Shown here: positions 1-12,700 of the stretch, in pieces | How the letters are laid out: each line of letters begins with the position of its first letter | Position numbering within the stretch: the first letter of the stretch is position 1 | NCBI GenBank assembly: GCA_029204225.1 | Contig: CM055097.1 | Location: forward strand, 3,938,620-4,002,619 | Reading direction: 5' to 3' | DNA: 64,000 bases | DNA from: Diphasiastrum complanatum | Lineage: Eukaryota > Streptophyta > Lycopodiopsida > Lycopodiales > Lycopodiaceae | The notes under the pieces: generated by a model | The model's database searches: none | What the model saw: the letters and a program-made list of their open reading frames with translations, nothing else | Told to the model about the DNA's origin: nothing | Position numbers and translations under genes: made by a program

Positions 1-3
1 GGG

Positions 4-684
4 CCAAGACTCCAACAACACCTACAACTTGCGGACAAGGCATGGGACATCCCAATCGAGTCAAAACAGTCCAAGCGTTCACGCTCATGGGCTACTTCAC
101 CATCGGGACTCCAACCCAAAAGAGTCAACATCAGTATTCTTCCACTGGTACACAAGCACCAAAGCCCACAACCAGATCCCCAAGCAACTGCACCCTCGGA
201 AGCTGCAGAGGCTGATACCTCCAAGGCCTAGTTGCCAGATACAAGGCAATAACGAATACACAGGAAGCTTCAGGCCAGGAGGAAATCACCAGATGGAACA
301 TCATCAGACGTTTCAGCTTCAGATGATGGAAGCTCAACCTCAGCCTCACAACAACACCCATCACCCTCACACACCATCGACGGGGGTGATGGAGCAGCTA
401 TGTCTACAGCAGCACCAGACACGACCACATCGCAATTAGTGGATCAACCGGACAAGGTCACCACCCCACCCACATTGATTACCATGCCAACGCCACCAAC
501 ATCCCCAAACGCACCATTTTTTTGGGGGGCAGGAGTGGGGAGTTCCAGTCCCTAGGACACGGAAGCAGCCCAGTAGCCACAAGGTCAACAACTACAGGCC
601 CAGCAAGTCCACACCTTGGACACTTCGCAATATTTTGATGTTGCGGACCTGATGGAAATAAGTGATGATGAACCAGAGAGGTAG
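4..684 (+). pseudogene. Decayed Ser/Pro/Thr/Gln-rich reading frame, unknown product
   Basis: One reading frame starting at base 4 stays open for long stretches and is broken only by stops near 229, 250, 553 and 574, before a final stop at 682-684. The deduced product is rich in Ser, Pro, Gln and Thr and ends in an acidic tail (EISDDEPER). No catalytic motif or zinc knuckle is visible. The bias and the low stop density suggest former coding sequence, perhaps the tail of a retroelement gag or polyprotein that begins left of the window. I do not recognise a family. Nothing shows that it is expressed. Confidence 0.35.
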
Positions 685-715
685 ATCAATCAGGAAGAAG
701 TCTGACCCCTCCAAT

Positions 716-762
716 AACCACCACCACCACCACCACCACCACAACAACAACAACCACCACCA
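716..762. repeat. CCA/ACA trinucleotide microsatellite
   Basis: A run of CCA units passes into CAA units and back to CCA. It lies just after the decayed reading frame. Confidence 0.85.
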
Positions 763-1140
763 TTGCTACTAACATAATGGTCTCATAAATTGTGGAATTA
801 GCATATTCCACACCACCACTGCCATGACAATGGTGGCCTCCCACACATCCAAGGGTTGGAAGATTTGGCACCATCTTGGAGAGATGGTAGTACCAACCGC
901 TATCACATTGGCTGGTTGCTGCACCATGGCTTCTCATTCATGGTGCAAATTACACTCATCCTAAAATGTATTGCATCCTCAAGGCCACCTTCATCAAAGG
1001 GTGGTGGATGGTTAAGAGGTGTGTTTGGAGCTCCTCAAGCCGAAGGGCATACCATTCTTTCCAAATGAAGAGTCACTTTGCTATGAGATTCAACTTGATA
1101 TGCTAACCCAATAGATTGAAAAATGTGAAGATGTATAAAC
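763..1140. other. Unassigned
   Basis: Only short unsupported reading frames occur here. I see no recognisable feature. Confidence 0.3.
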
Positions 1141-1171
1141 ATCCTTTGGATAATCTAAAAAAGGTGACATC

Positions 1172-1290
1172 TATATGGCTATTTGATGTCGGTGCAAGCC
1201 ATTAGATGGCCTTTTCATAGCTCATTGTTTTGATTTAGAAGGGATGTAAGTAAATGAAATACAAGTTGGGGGAGGAGGAGAGTGGGGTAT
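1172..1290 (+). pseudogene. Possible Ty1/copia protease relic
   Basis: One frame reads WLFDVGASH followed by a stop and then M, which resembles the copia protease motif W-x-(I/L)-D-S-G-A-S-x-H-M. It is followed by KYKLGEEESG, resembling the 'V-x-L-G-(D/E)' strand downstream of the active site in these proteases. The catalytic DSG is DVG here, and the frame has stops. The match is short, so this is a weak call. No gag or integrase was found beside it. Confidence 0.3.
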
Positions 1291-1597
1291 GCATAATTTT
1301 CTAGTTCGCTTGACTAAGCCTGCCACAAATTGCCACATAGATTTCATTAGCATATCAACTAATAACCTCTCAAAGTGTCTTTCTTGGCACTACAACAAAT
1401 TTTTTGCAAATATTTGGCTTTCACATGCTCTTTTCACCTTTCATTCTTGAAACAAGCACAAGCTTTAAGAATGGCCTTCAAATAAAATTTTGCACCAATT
1501 TTTTTTAAAAGGCAAGGAGGCCTTCTAATTACATAATAGCTTGCAAATACCAAGCTTGCAATGTGCATTGGTGTTGCAATTTGAAAATTAATTTTAT

Positions 1598-1740
1598 GTC
1601 CAAAATGCGGGACTTTCTCACAAAGACCTCTCATAGAGACATAAATATATGCGCTAATCTTTGTGAAGTTTGTTCATAGAGATTATCACAGATTTTTATC
1701 TCTCCCTAAGAGGTCTTTGTGAAAGACCCGCGTTTTGGAC
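1598..1740. repeat. Foldback (inverted-repeat) element
   Basis: The left arm begins GTCCAAAATGCGGG and continues through ACAAAGACCTCT. The right arm at about 1706-1740 is its near-perfect reverse complement, ending CCCGCGTTTTGGAC. The loop carries further complementary AT-rich sequence, so the whole stretch could fold into one long hairpin. It resembles a small foldback MITE. No target duplication is obvious. Confidence 0.6.
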
Positions 1741-1804
1741 TCAAAAGGAGAGATGAATCACACCAACAACATGTAGCTACTAACTTCAAGATTAAGCATA
1801 GTGT

Positions 1805-3290
1805 ATGTCCCTAGCTTGGGCACATTGGACATTCTTACGTGCTATCTGTAGCATTTCTCGCATATCGTGCAGGAAATGCTACTTTCCAATGGCAACACCA
1901 CATAGTTTTGGCTCTAATACCACAAATGTCATCTTGAAGTTATGTGACTTTCTATGCTACATCAAATGCCAAAACTTTTTGCAATTTTCAATCTTGGGAC
2001 TTGAAGTGAAAACTTTCATAAGTACTATGGGACAAGGTGAACATCAGTAGTCAATAGTGATAATCTATAAACAAGTCCAAATACAAAACTTTCTTTGAAA
2101 CTCAAATGACACCACAAATTCAAAGCATGATTTGCATTGTGCAAAGGTATGGAATGTGTTTCAAAAATCATTGTTTTTCATGATTTCTATAAGTGGGGCA
2201 CGAATGTCATTTTGACAACTTGAATGCAAAGAAGCATTTCATATGTGCATGTCAAATTTCAATGTAGGTCACAATTGTGCGTAGATGATGTAGAGATTCA
2301 AGACATCTATCTGAATGCAACAATGGTTGCACCCACCACGACCTCTAGTCTCTAGATAATGGGGAAAAGCATATATTCAAAAACAATCGATCATAGTCAA
2401 ACTTCAACATTGAGTGCACCACCACCACCATTGGATGAGGGGGAAGAGCACATATCCAACCACAATTAATTGTAGTGGAGGCAACCCACTCATTCAAGGG
2501 TGGGGAGTGAGGACTTCAAGCTCTATCTACACCTTCAACAAGGCACCCTTAACCTTGGATGAGGGTGGTGGGGCCATGATTCCATAGGCTAGTATGTCTC
2601 TACTCCATGGCTGGTCCCATGGGCCACATGTGATAATCTACCTTGGTAAGTGCACATGTGATATACTACCTAGTACCTTAGGGTTGCTTGTCTTCTTCTC
2701 CCTAACATATGGGGCCTTATCACACACCTGGAATTTCTTGTGTCTAGTGCTTTCGCCCAGTTTTGGCTTTGCTCACTGGCTACATAAATGCCTTGCTTTC
2801 TTTGCAAATTCCATTTCCATTGCAACAGGAAGACGAGAAATCTCAGGATCACGGTCCGTGGATGATGGATGCATGGAATGCTACAGATGCTGAAAAAGCC
2901 TGTTAACAATGTGCTATCTCTGGCTGTATGCCAATAATGCACCCTTCCCGGGCTCCACCAAAACTCTAGCCAGGATCAGAATTTGGAACTGATCATGATT
3001 CCAAAGGCCATGTGTCCTTCAGAGTAGCGCAAAATATTAAACAAGGTGTTGATTGAAAGGCAATTGTAGCAATCATCTTCTTCATCTTCAAAGGATACAC
3101 GACCATATCATGTTGCTGGTCAGTCAGAGTCACACGGTAGACCGCCAGCAATGCAAGGCCTTACCAAGTATCTCATGCAGAGGAGTCAGGACCCTCAATT
3201 TGCGAGAGAAAGACAAAGATGACCCATAAAAGTTACTTCTGTCCTTGTTATTTAAGGCTTGGAGCAAACAATATAAACTAAAGCAGTGAC
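1805..3290. other. Unassigned intergenic sequence
   Basis: Only short reading frames without recognisable motifs occur here. Some short CACCACCA runs are present near 2420. No RNA gene or transposon domain was recognised. Confidence 0.3.
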
Positions 3291-3563
3291 AAAAATTTGC
3301 AGTGTGATTGCAGAACAGATTCGTTCACCCAATTCAGAAATCCGCAACTAATGAGGAATCTTATAAATCTTTGCAGTTCCTCTGTGTGAGCTCAATAAAG
3401 GGAGTGAAGGTTGCCTTGGAGACCCTTTCTCTAGGGAAAGACCTTCCACCGAGGGCCCTTTGGACTGGCCTTGTGGCTCTTTTAATGGGGAAAGGCCTTT
3501 GACCTAGGGCGCACGGCACCTTTCCTTGTCTGACAAGAAAGGCTTGTGAAGGCATTTCCGTCC

Positions 3564-3800
3564 AAAGGTGCGTGTAAAAAATTTATCCTTAAAAAAATAA
3601 GTGCAAGATTCCCGGTGGAGGAGGTGCGTGTGTTTTCTTTTTAAGAGGCTAAGCCCTTCCTCGGGCGGCAGCGCCCTTTTCGACTGTAATTTTTGTTATT
3701 ATTTTATTTCTTAAAACTGTTTTTGGTATAAATTTTTTTTACACACACCTTTCGCTCGGAAGGTGCATGTAAAATTTGTAAAAAAATTTATGTGCACCTT
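3564..3800. repeat. Cluster of nested inverted repeats
   Basis: AAAGGTGCGTGTAAAAAATT (3564-3583) is matched in reverse by 3728-3752, giving arms about 140 bp apart. A second short hairpin (3760-3778 against 3784-3800) reuses the same AAGGTGCAT core. Three copies of one terminal motif in alternating orientation suggest a foldback or MITE insertion, possibly nested. Confidence 0.5.
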
Positions 3801-3859
3801 TTTGGAAAAAAAAAACTGCTCACGGATTGCGCCTCCTAAGGGGCAATCTGCTGCTTCTT

Positions 3860-5240
3860 TAAAATGTGAAAATTGATATTTAATCAAAAGAAACTTACAA
3901 CTCAATAAGATTTTGTATATTGATTTTCTTTTAAAATTCTATGCCAAGGACTCTCAACCAATGCTCAAGAAAATCAGCAAAGTATAGGAATGAAATAGGC
4001 ATGTTTTCTAAAAAATCGGTATCATGAAGTATTTAACGATTTTTTTATACAAGCATATAAACCTTTTTATGAATAATAGGCTTCGAAAAATTGAGAAGCT
4101 TTAAAAATGCAAGTTTTTTGAGGATAACTTAAAAAGAATTTCTCGAGCACTACTCTCAAGAGTCAGGTCTTCCCTATACACACTAACAACACTAAGAGTT
4201 TAACGATTAATAGTTTGTCTCTTTCGTAATCTAAAAGTTCACAAGTGTAGGCCATCTATCAAAGAAGCCTTTCTATGTAAAAAGCTAAAAGACATAAAGT
4301 GGCTCTCTAAAATGAAAAAGGCTTTGGCCAATGGGACTAATTCATCTCATCTTCACCAACCTTTATTTATTCCTAGTGCACCACACATCCCTAGTGCGCC
4401 ACTTCTCTTTTCTATGGTGGATGAGGTCCGTCTTCAACCCTACATAAATTCCATTAGTGCCTTCCATTGATCTATTAACATGCCAATATGACCTGAAATG
4501 ATCTTTCAATGAATGTTTTTGGGCATGTCTCCTAAGCTTCCACGACTCAATGAACATCGATCTATGAACATCCTATAGTCCAAGGCAAAAGTCTTGCAAA
4601 GGGGGCTTTACATCTTAATGCATAATGTTGTAATGCCCAGGCTTAGCAACTCCCACCGATAAGTGTAAACGCTATAAGGACATGCCTGAGCAACATTTGT
4701 TAAGGGCAATGAAATATTATAGCTTCTCAGGTCATAGGCCAGTTGAGCGGGTCCCCGTGGCTCGAAACTCAAACCATGACCTATTTCAAAGTTTTGGACT
4801 TGATGACATCATGAGGATGGGGTCAAAGGGCCCTCTAAAGCTTATATTCAATGAAAATCTATTCAGCGGGTTCATGAAAATTTAGTGAGGATTGACTTTA
4901 TGGACGTACACAATGGTATAAATCCAAGTTTTGAGGCCCAATGACATGGCTCTAAAGGGCCCACTGAAGCCACTGTCAAATAGATCCCTAGTTTGGTGAA
5001 AACTTGATGGGATTTGTCTTGTTACAATGCTAGATGCTCCTTTTTTTTATTTGTTAGAAAACAATTTTTTAATGTCATTTTAAGAATTTAAACTTTTGAG
5101 TCTTGACCACAACTCTCATGGGGACATCCAATGAGAGATTGGCATCTAGAATATTTGCATTTTGATAGAATTTGTGATGGGCGACATGACATGTCTATGT
5201 GGTAGCTTATCATTGAGTCATCCACACACATATTTTGATT
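3860..5240. other. Unassigned intergenic sequence; possible LTR-like start near 4629
   Basis: There is no supported gene. TGTAATGCCCAGGCTTAGC at about 4628 resembles the start of some plant Ty3/gypsy LTRs, but no partner LTR, primer-binding site or polyprotein was found. Confidence 0.2.
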
Positions 5241-5304
5241 GTTAGAAAAAATCAATGTGTAAAACATTCTCACCTCTCATTATGTTGTGGAAGGTCTCAT
5301 CCCT

Positions 5305-5432
5305 CTATGACCTTCCACACTAGTACGACAACGACATCTAGCTCTCGCGTCCTCCAAGGGCCTATCCCTCTCCAACCTTCCACACTAGTACGACAACGAC
5401 ATCGAGCTCCCGCGTCCTCCAAGGTCCGCCGC
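5305..5432 (+). repeat. Two-copy tandem duplication, period 65 bp
   Basis: ACCTTCCACACTAGTACGAC occurs at 5310 and again at 5375. Each copy is followed by near-identical sequence running to CGTCCTCCAAGG. The two units differ at only a few bases. Confidence 0.8.
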
Positions 5433-5779
5433 CCAAGGGAAACAATCCACCCCCCAAAAATTTGCAATGAAAAGAATCTACTAGAAGCCTTAAGAGCACA
5501 AATGTCACCGACGTTTTTGACACCAATGAGCTAAGATGTCTTGGGCAGCCCAAGGCTTAGAAAACTAGCAAAGCATAGGAATGGAATCCGCATTAGTTAT
5601 TAGAAATCCAATATGTGAAAATGGGAGAGCGTGTGACGGTTTTACTTAAGGAGTGCACTTCAAGGCAACGTGCAGTGCTGGCCACACTGCATCCAATGGT
5701 GATGAATGAGGCTAAGGGAGAAAAAAGTTTTCTCTGCCCTTGGATGGTGTGGGACCTGTGCAGCAGATGCAATGCACTC

Positions 5780-6030
5780 CACGTGCATCTGGGGTGCACT
5801 TTCTAATGAGAGCCGAGTGTGACCAGGCTAGGGGCTCCGAGCCTCATCAATACTCCTGGGACTGGGACCTGACACACCAATAATAAAGCAATGACCCAAC
5901 TGCCAGAGGCCGATTCTATCGAGAGATTTTCCTTTGGATATATGCCATTAGTTGCGAAGTTAGTGGGAGTCGAACTCGTGACCTCCAGTGGATTCATCAG
6001 CGACCCACCATTTTGGTTGTTGCCATTCAC
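5780..6030 (-). repeat. Possible tRNA-derived (SINE-like) relic with B-box
   Basis: On the - strand, 5985-5963 reads GAGGTCACGAGTTCGACTCC. It contains a good match to the RNA polymerase III B-box (GGTTCGANNCC) in the context typical of tRNA-derived SINEs. I could not place a convincing A-box about 35 bases upstream, so this may be a truncated SINE or a chance tRNA-like arm. It lies about 100-200 bp upstream of the inferred transporter 5' UTR. Confidence 0.3.
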
Positions 6031-6173
6031 CAACGACGTTGCGTGATTTGCCGTGGCCGTCGATCTGGCACAAAATTAGCGCGTTCCGTGAAGCTATTTT
6101 TTTCGACTCACCGCTACATGCCCGCGCTTTCTTCTCCTCTCGATCCATTTTCTCGATAATTTCCATTACGATC

Positions 6174-6487
6174 GTAAGTTTTATCAGGAATCAGGATTAG
6201 ATGTGTTTGATCTGTTCTTGGCTTATCAGGATGATATGATTTGATCGAGAGAACGGCACAGATACGTTATTGTTCTTGGTTTATCGGAATGATATGATCG
6301 GGATTCGGTGGAAAAACATAGGTTCTTGTTGCTCATTCAAGCCGGCAACAAGCTGCGTAATCTGCTGTGATCAGGCTGAATCCTGAGACATTGTAGTATG
6401 CGTTTAATAGCGGGAATGGATTACGTGACAGGAGTTTAAAATATCGTGCATGCCTGGGAAATGAAGTTGTTGATATATTTTATGTAG
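6174..6487 (+). other. Inferred 5' UTR intron of the potassium transporter gene
   Basis: A strong donor (ATC|GTAAGT) at 6174 and an acceptor (TTTTATGTAG|CT) ending at 6487 bracket 314 bases just before the exon that carries the start codon. HAK/KUP genes often carry an intron in the leader. No transcript is available, so this is an inference from splice signals alone. Confidence 0.4.
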
Positions 6488-6576
6488 CTGAGCTGGAGTG
6501 AAATTTGGAGCAGTCGGTTGAGGAGGTTTTGTCAGTGAGTGCCTTCAATTGGAAGTTGGGATTTGGAAGCACCAGC

Positions 6577-6705
6577 ATGGAGGTGGGAGAGCAGATGTCT
6601 GAGGTGAATTCGGATGGAAGAGGCAAGATGTGGCACTTAGATCAAACACTGGATCAGCCTTTGGGAATTGAGGCCGGCCAAGTTCGGGCTATGCAAACTA
6701 ATAAG
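6577..6705 (+). CDS. HAK: HAK transporter coding exon 1 (residues 1-43)
   Basis: This 129-nt exon encodes the cytosolic N-terminus with the [14 protein letters not shown] motif that HAK10-type transporters carry just before TM1. It ends in phase 0 at AAT AAG|GTACCC. The next exon continues exactly where the family alignment requires, despite the 13.4-kb gap. A second in-frame ATG lies at 6595. Confidence 0.88.
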
Positions 6706-9700
6706 GTACCCAACATACCAGAAACTGCTTCTTTTGCAAATTCGAAAATCTAGAATGGTTAACGTGCAAATATAGGCTAGTTCTTTTGCTTCCTGTTCAG
6801 TCTTGTTGCCTTCAGACATTTTAAGATGAATTATTTTTTCACGCATTGAACCGTCGTTGCGTTTCTATATTATGCCTTTAATTTTTGGGAAAACTAAGTA
6901 ACTTTTATTATGATTCACAGAAATTCATTCAAAAGGGTGTGGATTCAGGTTCCATCAAAATCGTCAAAAGATAGTGTAACATTTTTACCCTTCCGCATGA
7001 GTTCTAATTAAGGACAAAACTTCCACTGGACATAGAGTTCTGAACACACTCCTGTCTCCCAATGCGAATTTTTTGTTATCAAAGAAGTCGCACAAAATTC
7101 TACGATTAACTGGCGGCTCTTCCTTAAAACGGAGGTTTTTGATTTACATATTAGCCAAGTTCTCGAGCCTGAATTCCCTGCAAAATGAAATGGTGTTGAA
7201 TAAATATTTGTATGGTCTTTTTAAAAGAAAACAAAATTTTGCGCAATTTTTGATGACATGGAAAGCTCGTGAAACATTTAGAGGCATGTAGCGGTTGGTG
7301 TTGTCCATGTCAATACAATTTTTTTTTGGAGTTTTACAGGCATAATAGCACACCAATGAACAGCAATTGCGACTCTTAACTTATAGGGATAAGTGTCTAA
7401 GTTGATATTTTGTATGATTTTCATAAATGAATGCCACACATTTAGGACTACTTGGCCGCAAGGAAAATCGTCAGCAAAGTAATCCATCATTTTCGTGGCA
7501 TAGATTCACAATCTTACCGTGGACAGATGTGGAATGACTTTGTTATCGCAGTTGTACTGTGAACTGCTTGCTTGCTGCGGGAAACAAGCAGTCCAGCTAA
7601 CGCTTAGCCACGTCCAGATACATACACTTAGCATGAAGAGTTACAATAACCAGAACTTAAGTATCGAAGGTCCAACAGAAAATGCTGCGTGTTTGGAGCC
7701 GTATACACACGCACGCACGCACGCACACACATATATATACATTCGTTATCTAGGTTTGCGGTTATTGATTCAAATGTTCATGCGCTGTGGGTTGAGCTCA
7801 AACGATCATCTTTGTACATGTTTCTAGGATATGTCTTAGGCTTGGAATGCTGTTGTAGTTTTCATTTGCATGTTCATGGATATGACATAAATCACATTGA
7901 TTTGCATTCGCTGCATTGTAGGCATTTGTAGAATTTTAGACAGACTTGCTTTACGCTGGTTTTTTCAAGTGTATTTGCACTAAGAGACGCGTCCCTCATT
8001 TTCGAGTTTGTTATTTTAGTGTGTGACCACTCCTAACCCTCACTGTTTGGCAAAAGCTTGTAGCAGATTTTACCATAGGACTCCAGCGAATGTGATGCAT
8101 GCTTTAGGCCATGAACTTTCGGGTAATGTTGCCATGCATTAACAAAAGGCTTGGTTTAGTAACTCGTTTGTCGCCAAACTAGTTTTCTAGTCAGGACATG
8201 TTCATATGTGCTGTTTGTTAGAATGTTTTTTGCTGAACTATTTTGCCAAACTTTTCCCCTCGATTACACTTCAAAACGTCTACATAAAGTGCATTGCTGA
8301 TACTGAGGGACAATTCAAAAGACGCACCATACAATATCTGCTGTAGTGGAGTGGGCTCCATGTTTGCAGTTAGACTATGAAATTCTTACACTAGATCCTT
8401 TGGGAACCCCATACCCTGTTATCGCTTCATACATTTTTCCTTGCAATTTGATGGCCAGATGTAGTGAAAATTCCTGCAAAGATTCAAGCCAAGAAACCCA
8501 TAATCCTCGACAGGGCCGTGAATGCTGTAATTAACAAGCCGTGAAATTTCTTAATGTACATCCTTTGGTTTTACCTCAGATTTTGTCTCACTTCATAACC
8601 TACAATTTGTTTCTGCACTTTTGTGCCCTTCTCTCTGTTAACGTCTTGCCAATTCGTTGTTGTCATACTGTGCTTCCAATATTGCTTTCATTATATGCTG
8701 TCCCCATATGAGTATGTGAACTCACAACAACTTCAGGAGTCATGAAAAAAACTAGTCATCTAGCACCCAAAGCCAAGTACCATTGAGACAAATTGCAAAT
8801 TACAATGGGTTGGGGAGGGGGTAGCCCTGCATCTTGGAGGCACTGCCCACTTTAGCCCCAGCTTAATCACGGAGGATGTAAAATGGAGTACGATCATGGA
8901 CGGATCCCTCTCATTTCTGATTCGTAGATTTGAAGCTGAATGAATCCCAGATCATATTCGAATTGGAGTAGGCCTTTTTTTAAATCACCTGATGAAAAAA
9001 AAAGACTGAAAGGGCAGATTTGTCCTCTTGTTAAGGCCTTTGTTATTTGTGGGTAGTGGAGATCTGTTCTGGGGATTGAAGCCACAATGTAACGTTGGGA
9101 TATAGGTTTCAGTAATCAAGGTTCAAAAATCAAGATAATGACCTAGTCAACTCGAACATTATGAGCTGAAATGTCCCTTGGATTTCTCTCTGGATTTTAA
9201 AAAGGGGCCTTATATGCTTGATATGTGTTTTTCAATAATGTACTACCATTCCTCAAGAGTTGGTTTTATTCATGGTTCAATGCTGCACCTTTCCCAACTT
9301 GTATGGAATCTTGACTTTCAATCTCTTGTCATGTGTAAAGATCAGTAGGTACCAGGATAGAGAGGGAACTAGTCAGATTTCTTTCGGAGAACGTTTATGT
9401 ATCTTCCCATAGCCCAAATTAGTAGAATCTCACTCCATATCTTCAGTACAGAACACATCATTTTGTAAGTATGAAACATGATTATAAGAGCAATAATTTT
9501 TTTTATAATGGGCTTCTTTTTATTGAAAGCCCTATCTTTTTTCTGTCCTTAAATTCAAGTTTTGGAAGGTGCATATTTTGAGGAGCATGGTTGTCCGATC
9601 TAGCATTGATGATTAGTTTATGGCATAGATGATTGCTTATTGCAGTTCCATTTGGAAAATACACATAGACATTTTTATTTTAAGAAAAAAGAACTACCAA

Positions 9701-12700
9701 ACTTGTGGAACTGTCAAAGATTTTTGAAAAACCAGCAAATATTAAAGAATTCCACAAATTTCAGAGGAATTGACAAAGAAATTTATTTTTTAAACGACAA
9801 AAATCTTTGTAAAATCAACAAAAGATTTGTTGACTTGAGTGTCATACAATGGCAATTTCAATATGTCCTTTCTTGACAATCATATACTCCTCCAAGCATC
9901 ATGAATCCATGAAAACCGTGTAAATGATGTCGTATTATCCGAGACAAGCAAACTTGACGGCACAAATTTTAGCATTTGGAAATTCAAGATGCAAAATATT
10001 CTCATAGATCGACAATATTGGGGATATTGTTATAGGAGCTGAAATTCCTCCCACAACTGATAGAGAGTTGAGAGAGTATATGAAACGGCGAAGAAAAACT
10101 CATTATATAATCAACTTATCAGTTAAAGATATGATTATGCCACATATCAGAGATGTTGTTGGACCCAAGGAAGCTTGGGATATTCTCAAAAATTGTATGA
10201 GAATGTGAACCAATCTAGGGTTTTTTTTTTAGCTAATAAGCTACACTTTTTGAGAATGGATACAACAGAATCACTTAGAAATTATTTTTTAGAGTGGGTA
10301 AAAGATCTCAGAGAACAACTTATAGCGGTTGGAGAAAGCGTCTTTGATTCAGTTTTGGTGTCCATTATGCTCAATAGCTTACCACTAGCCTATCAAAATT
10401 TTGTCCTGATGTTATCTTTACTCGAAACCAGACCTATAGAATTGAATGCTATTCTGTTACAAGAGGAAATGAGACGTCACAATCCTATAGATAGGGATGA
10501 TTCTAAAGAAAAAGCATTCATAGCAAAGAAGCAACAACAAAATTCGAAGAAAGGAGAAAAGTGGAAGAACAACAAAGGGAAGCAAAAGCAACAAGGAAAT
10601 TGGGAGAAAATGAATCAATCAAACCAACAGGAAGATGAAGAGAAGGCAAATTTCAACCTTGAAAGGAAAGTGCTTTATTTGTGGTAATTATCATTATTCA
10701 TTACGCAAAAGAATGACTGATGGCCTGGATGGCGTTGCTACTACAAACCTCCCTAACCATGCGCTTGTATAATGCGTTAATTAGGCAATTTCTTTTAGGC
10801 TGCTTCTGCTTTTGCTTTTGCTTTTGGGCATAGACCAAAGTTTATAAGTATGTAGTGCACCCTGCTTCATAAGCAATGGGACATAGTTGGAGTTTCCATC
10901 ACTTGTGTTCTGTCTCACGTGTTTGGCTATTGTTTCATCACAATAAGAATCTTGTCTTGGGTTTATGAGCAAGTCGGTTTTCTAACATGGTATCAGAGCG
11001 TGGTTCAAGATTCGAGAAAACAAGGAGGTACTCCAATGAACAGAATCAATTCATGAGGGATTGATTTGGCCATCATCTTCAAAGGAGAAAAGCAGGTGCA
11101 GGTGATGTCCCTAGCCAGCTCTCATTGTTGGTCTTCATCTACAAGGGTGGCAGCTTTGTGGAAGAAGGTTTGGCATTACAAGGAGAAGGGCTGAAGCTGG
11201 ATGTGGAGTCGACGTTGTTAGGAGGACAATGTAGGACTTATAGGTGGACCTCTTCGTTGCCTATAGGGTGATTTTCAGATCTGAATTTCTGAAATCAGAT
11301 CACTGGACTGCTGTTGGAAGCAGTTCACTGGATGTTTACAGGTTGATTGTTGATTGCTGATTGCTGATTGCTGGGAACCAGATTGCTGAGCTGGATTTGA
11401 TTTGGGCCTGATCGCTGCTGGTGCTGGTTGATCACTGCTGGATCAGACCTACAGTATCTGATCGTTGCAGATCTGATTCTGGATTGCTGAAGGGAAGACC
11501 TGAGTCTGTTTGCTGCTGACAGTTTGCAGATCTACATGCTGCTGCCTTGATAAAGCAAATTGCAAATCCACTGGATGCATCTATTTGGAATGGCATAGGT
11601 TGTGAAAGCTGAGCTTCAAGGAAGATCAGAATGATCATCGTAAGGTGAATTCTTGGAAGAATTCACGGAAAATTGCTCAAAACGGAGAATTGCTTTGGAA
11701 AACGACTGAGACGGAAAGTTGGCAAAGACTCTATCAGTAATCCGTCAAATACTGAGTGGAGCGGATTGAAAGGTGGAGCAGGGTAGTGGCATCTCAGAGG
11801 TGAGAGGATTTTGAAATTCATTTATAGTGGAAGGAGAAAGCGGCAGTTCGGGGAGCTAGCCATGGTATGGTGGCTTAGTTTTTGGGAAAAACGTAAAGTT
11901 GCGGATCTTTCTCCATAATTTATGGAATTGAATACTGTAAATTGCTACCTAGCACTGAGTGAGAAAGGCCAAGTGATTGCTAGAAGGGCAGGGTCAGCCA
12001 TGAAGCATGGAAAGAGCAATCGTCTCTCTATGACTAAGGAAGGAATAAGCCTGCTCAGGGCAAAAGTCTTGATTTCTCTCTATTGGAAATACATTTTGGA
12101 GTGTTAAGTGCTGAAGGTGGGCGCCCTGGCAGTGCGACCTAGGCTGCAGATGGCCACTGCTGGCCGTGGAGGGAGCAGGATGTTGGATCGATCCACAAGG
12201 GCAGCCAAGAAACCCTAGGTATGGAGCTTAGAGGTATTGATGGCGCAAAGGAACATAGTACCCATGCAAGAAGAGACCAATATATTGATGATGTGTTTCT
12301 TCCTTGCGTCCCTCCATCCATCAGAGGTTTGGTGTGCGAAAGATTTCAAAGGAATGAAAAACAAGACAACCATATTATACAAGCCAAGTTGCAAATTGCA
12401 AGTAGCTAGTAGCTATTAGAGTCGAGTCTAGCTACTAGCAAGTTGCAACAATAGGAATAAGTATTAATGAGTCATGATGCAAAAGCCAAAAAGTAACTAT
12501 AAGTCATGAAGTAGTCTGTAGATCAAAAGGTTCATCAGTCATGACTCACTTGATGTGGGCCCCAGCTCTCTACTCACTTCATCTTTCTGTTAGAGAAACT
12601 CTCTAGGCCTTAGTTGCTCCATGCTAGGCCCCCTCCACTCTAAACCAATCCTAGAAACAACTAACACGTCACTTGCCATGCAGGTGTCTGTGCTAAGTGG

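Noticed and set aside
131-370. - strand frame near the left end
   Set aside because: Shadow of the better supported + strand frame.
7689-7931. Thr/Arg/Ala-His repeat frame
   Set aside because: Produced by the AC/GCAC microsatellite.
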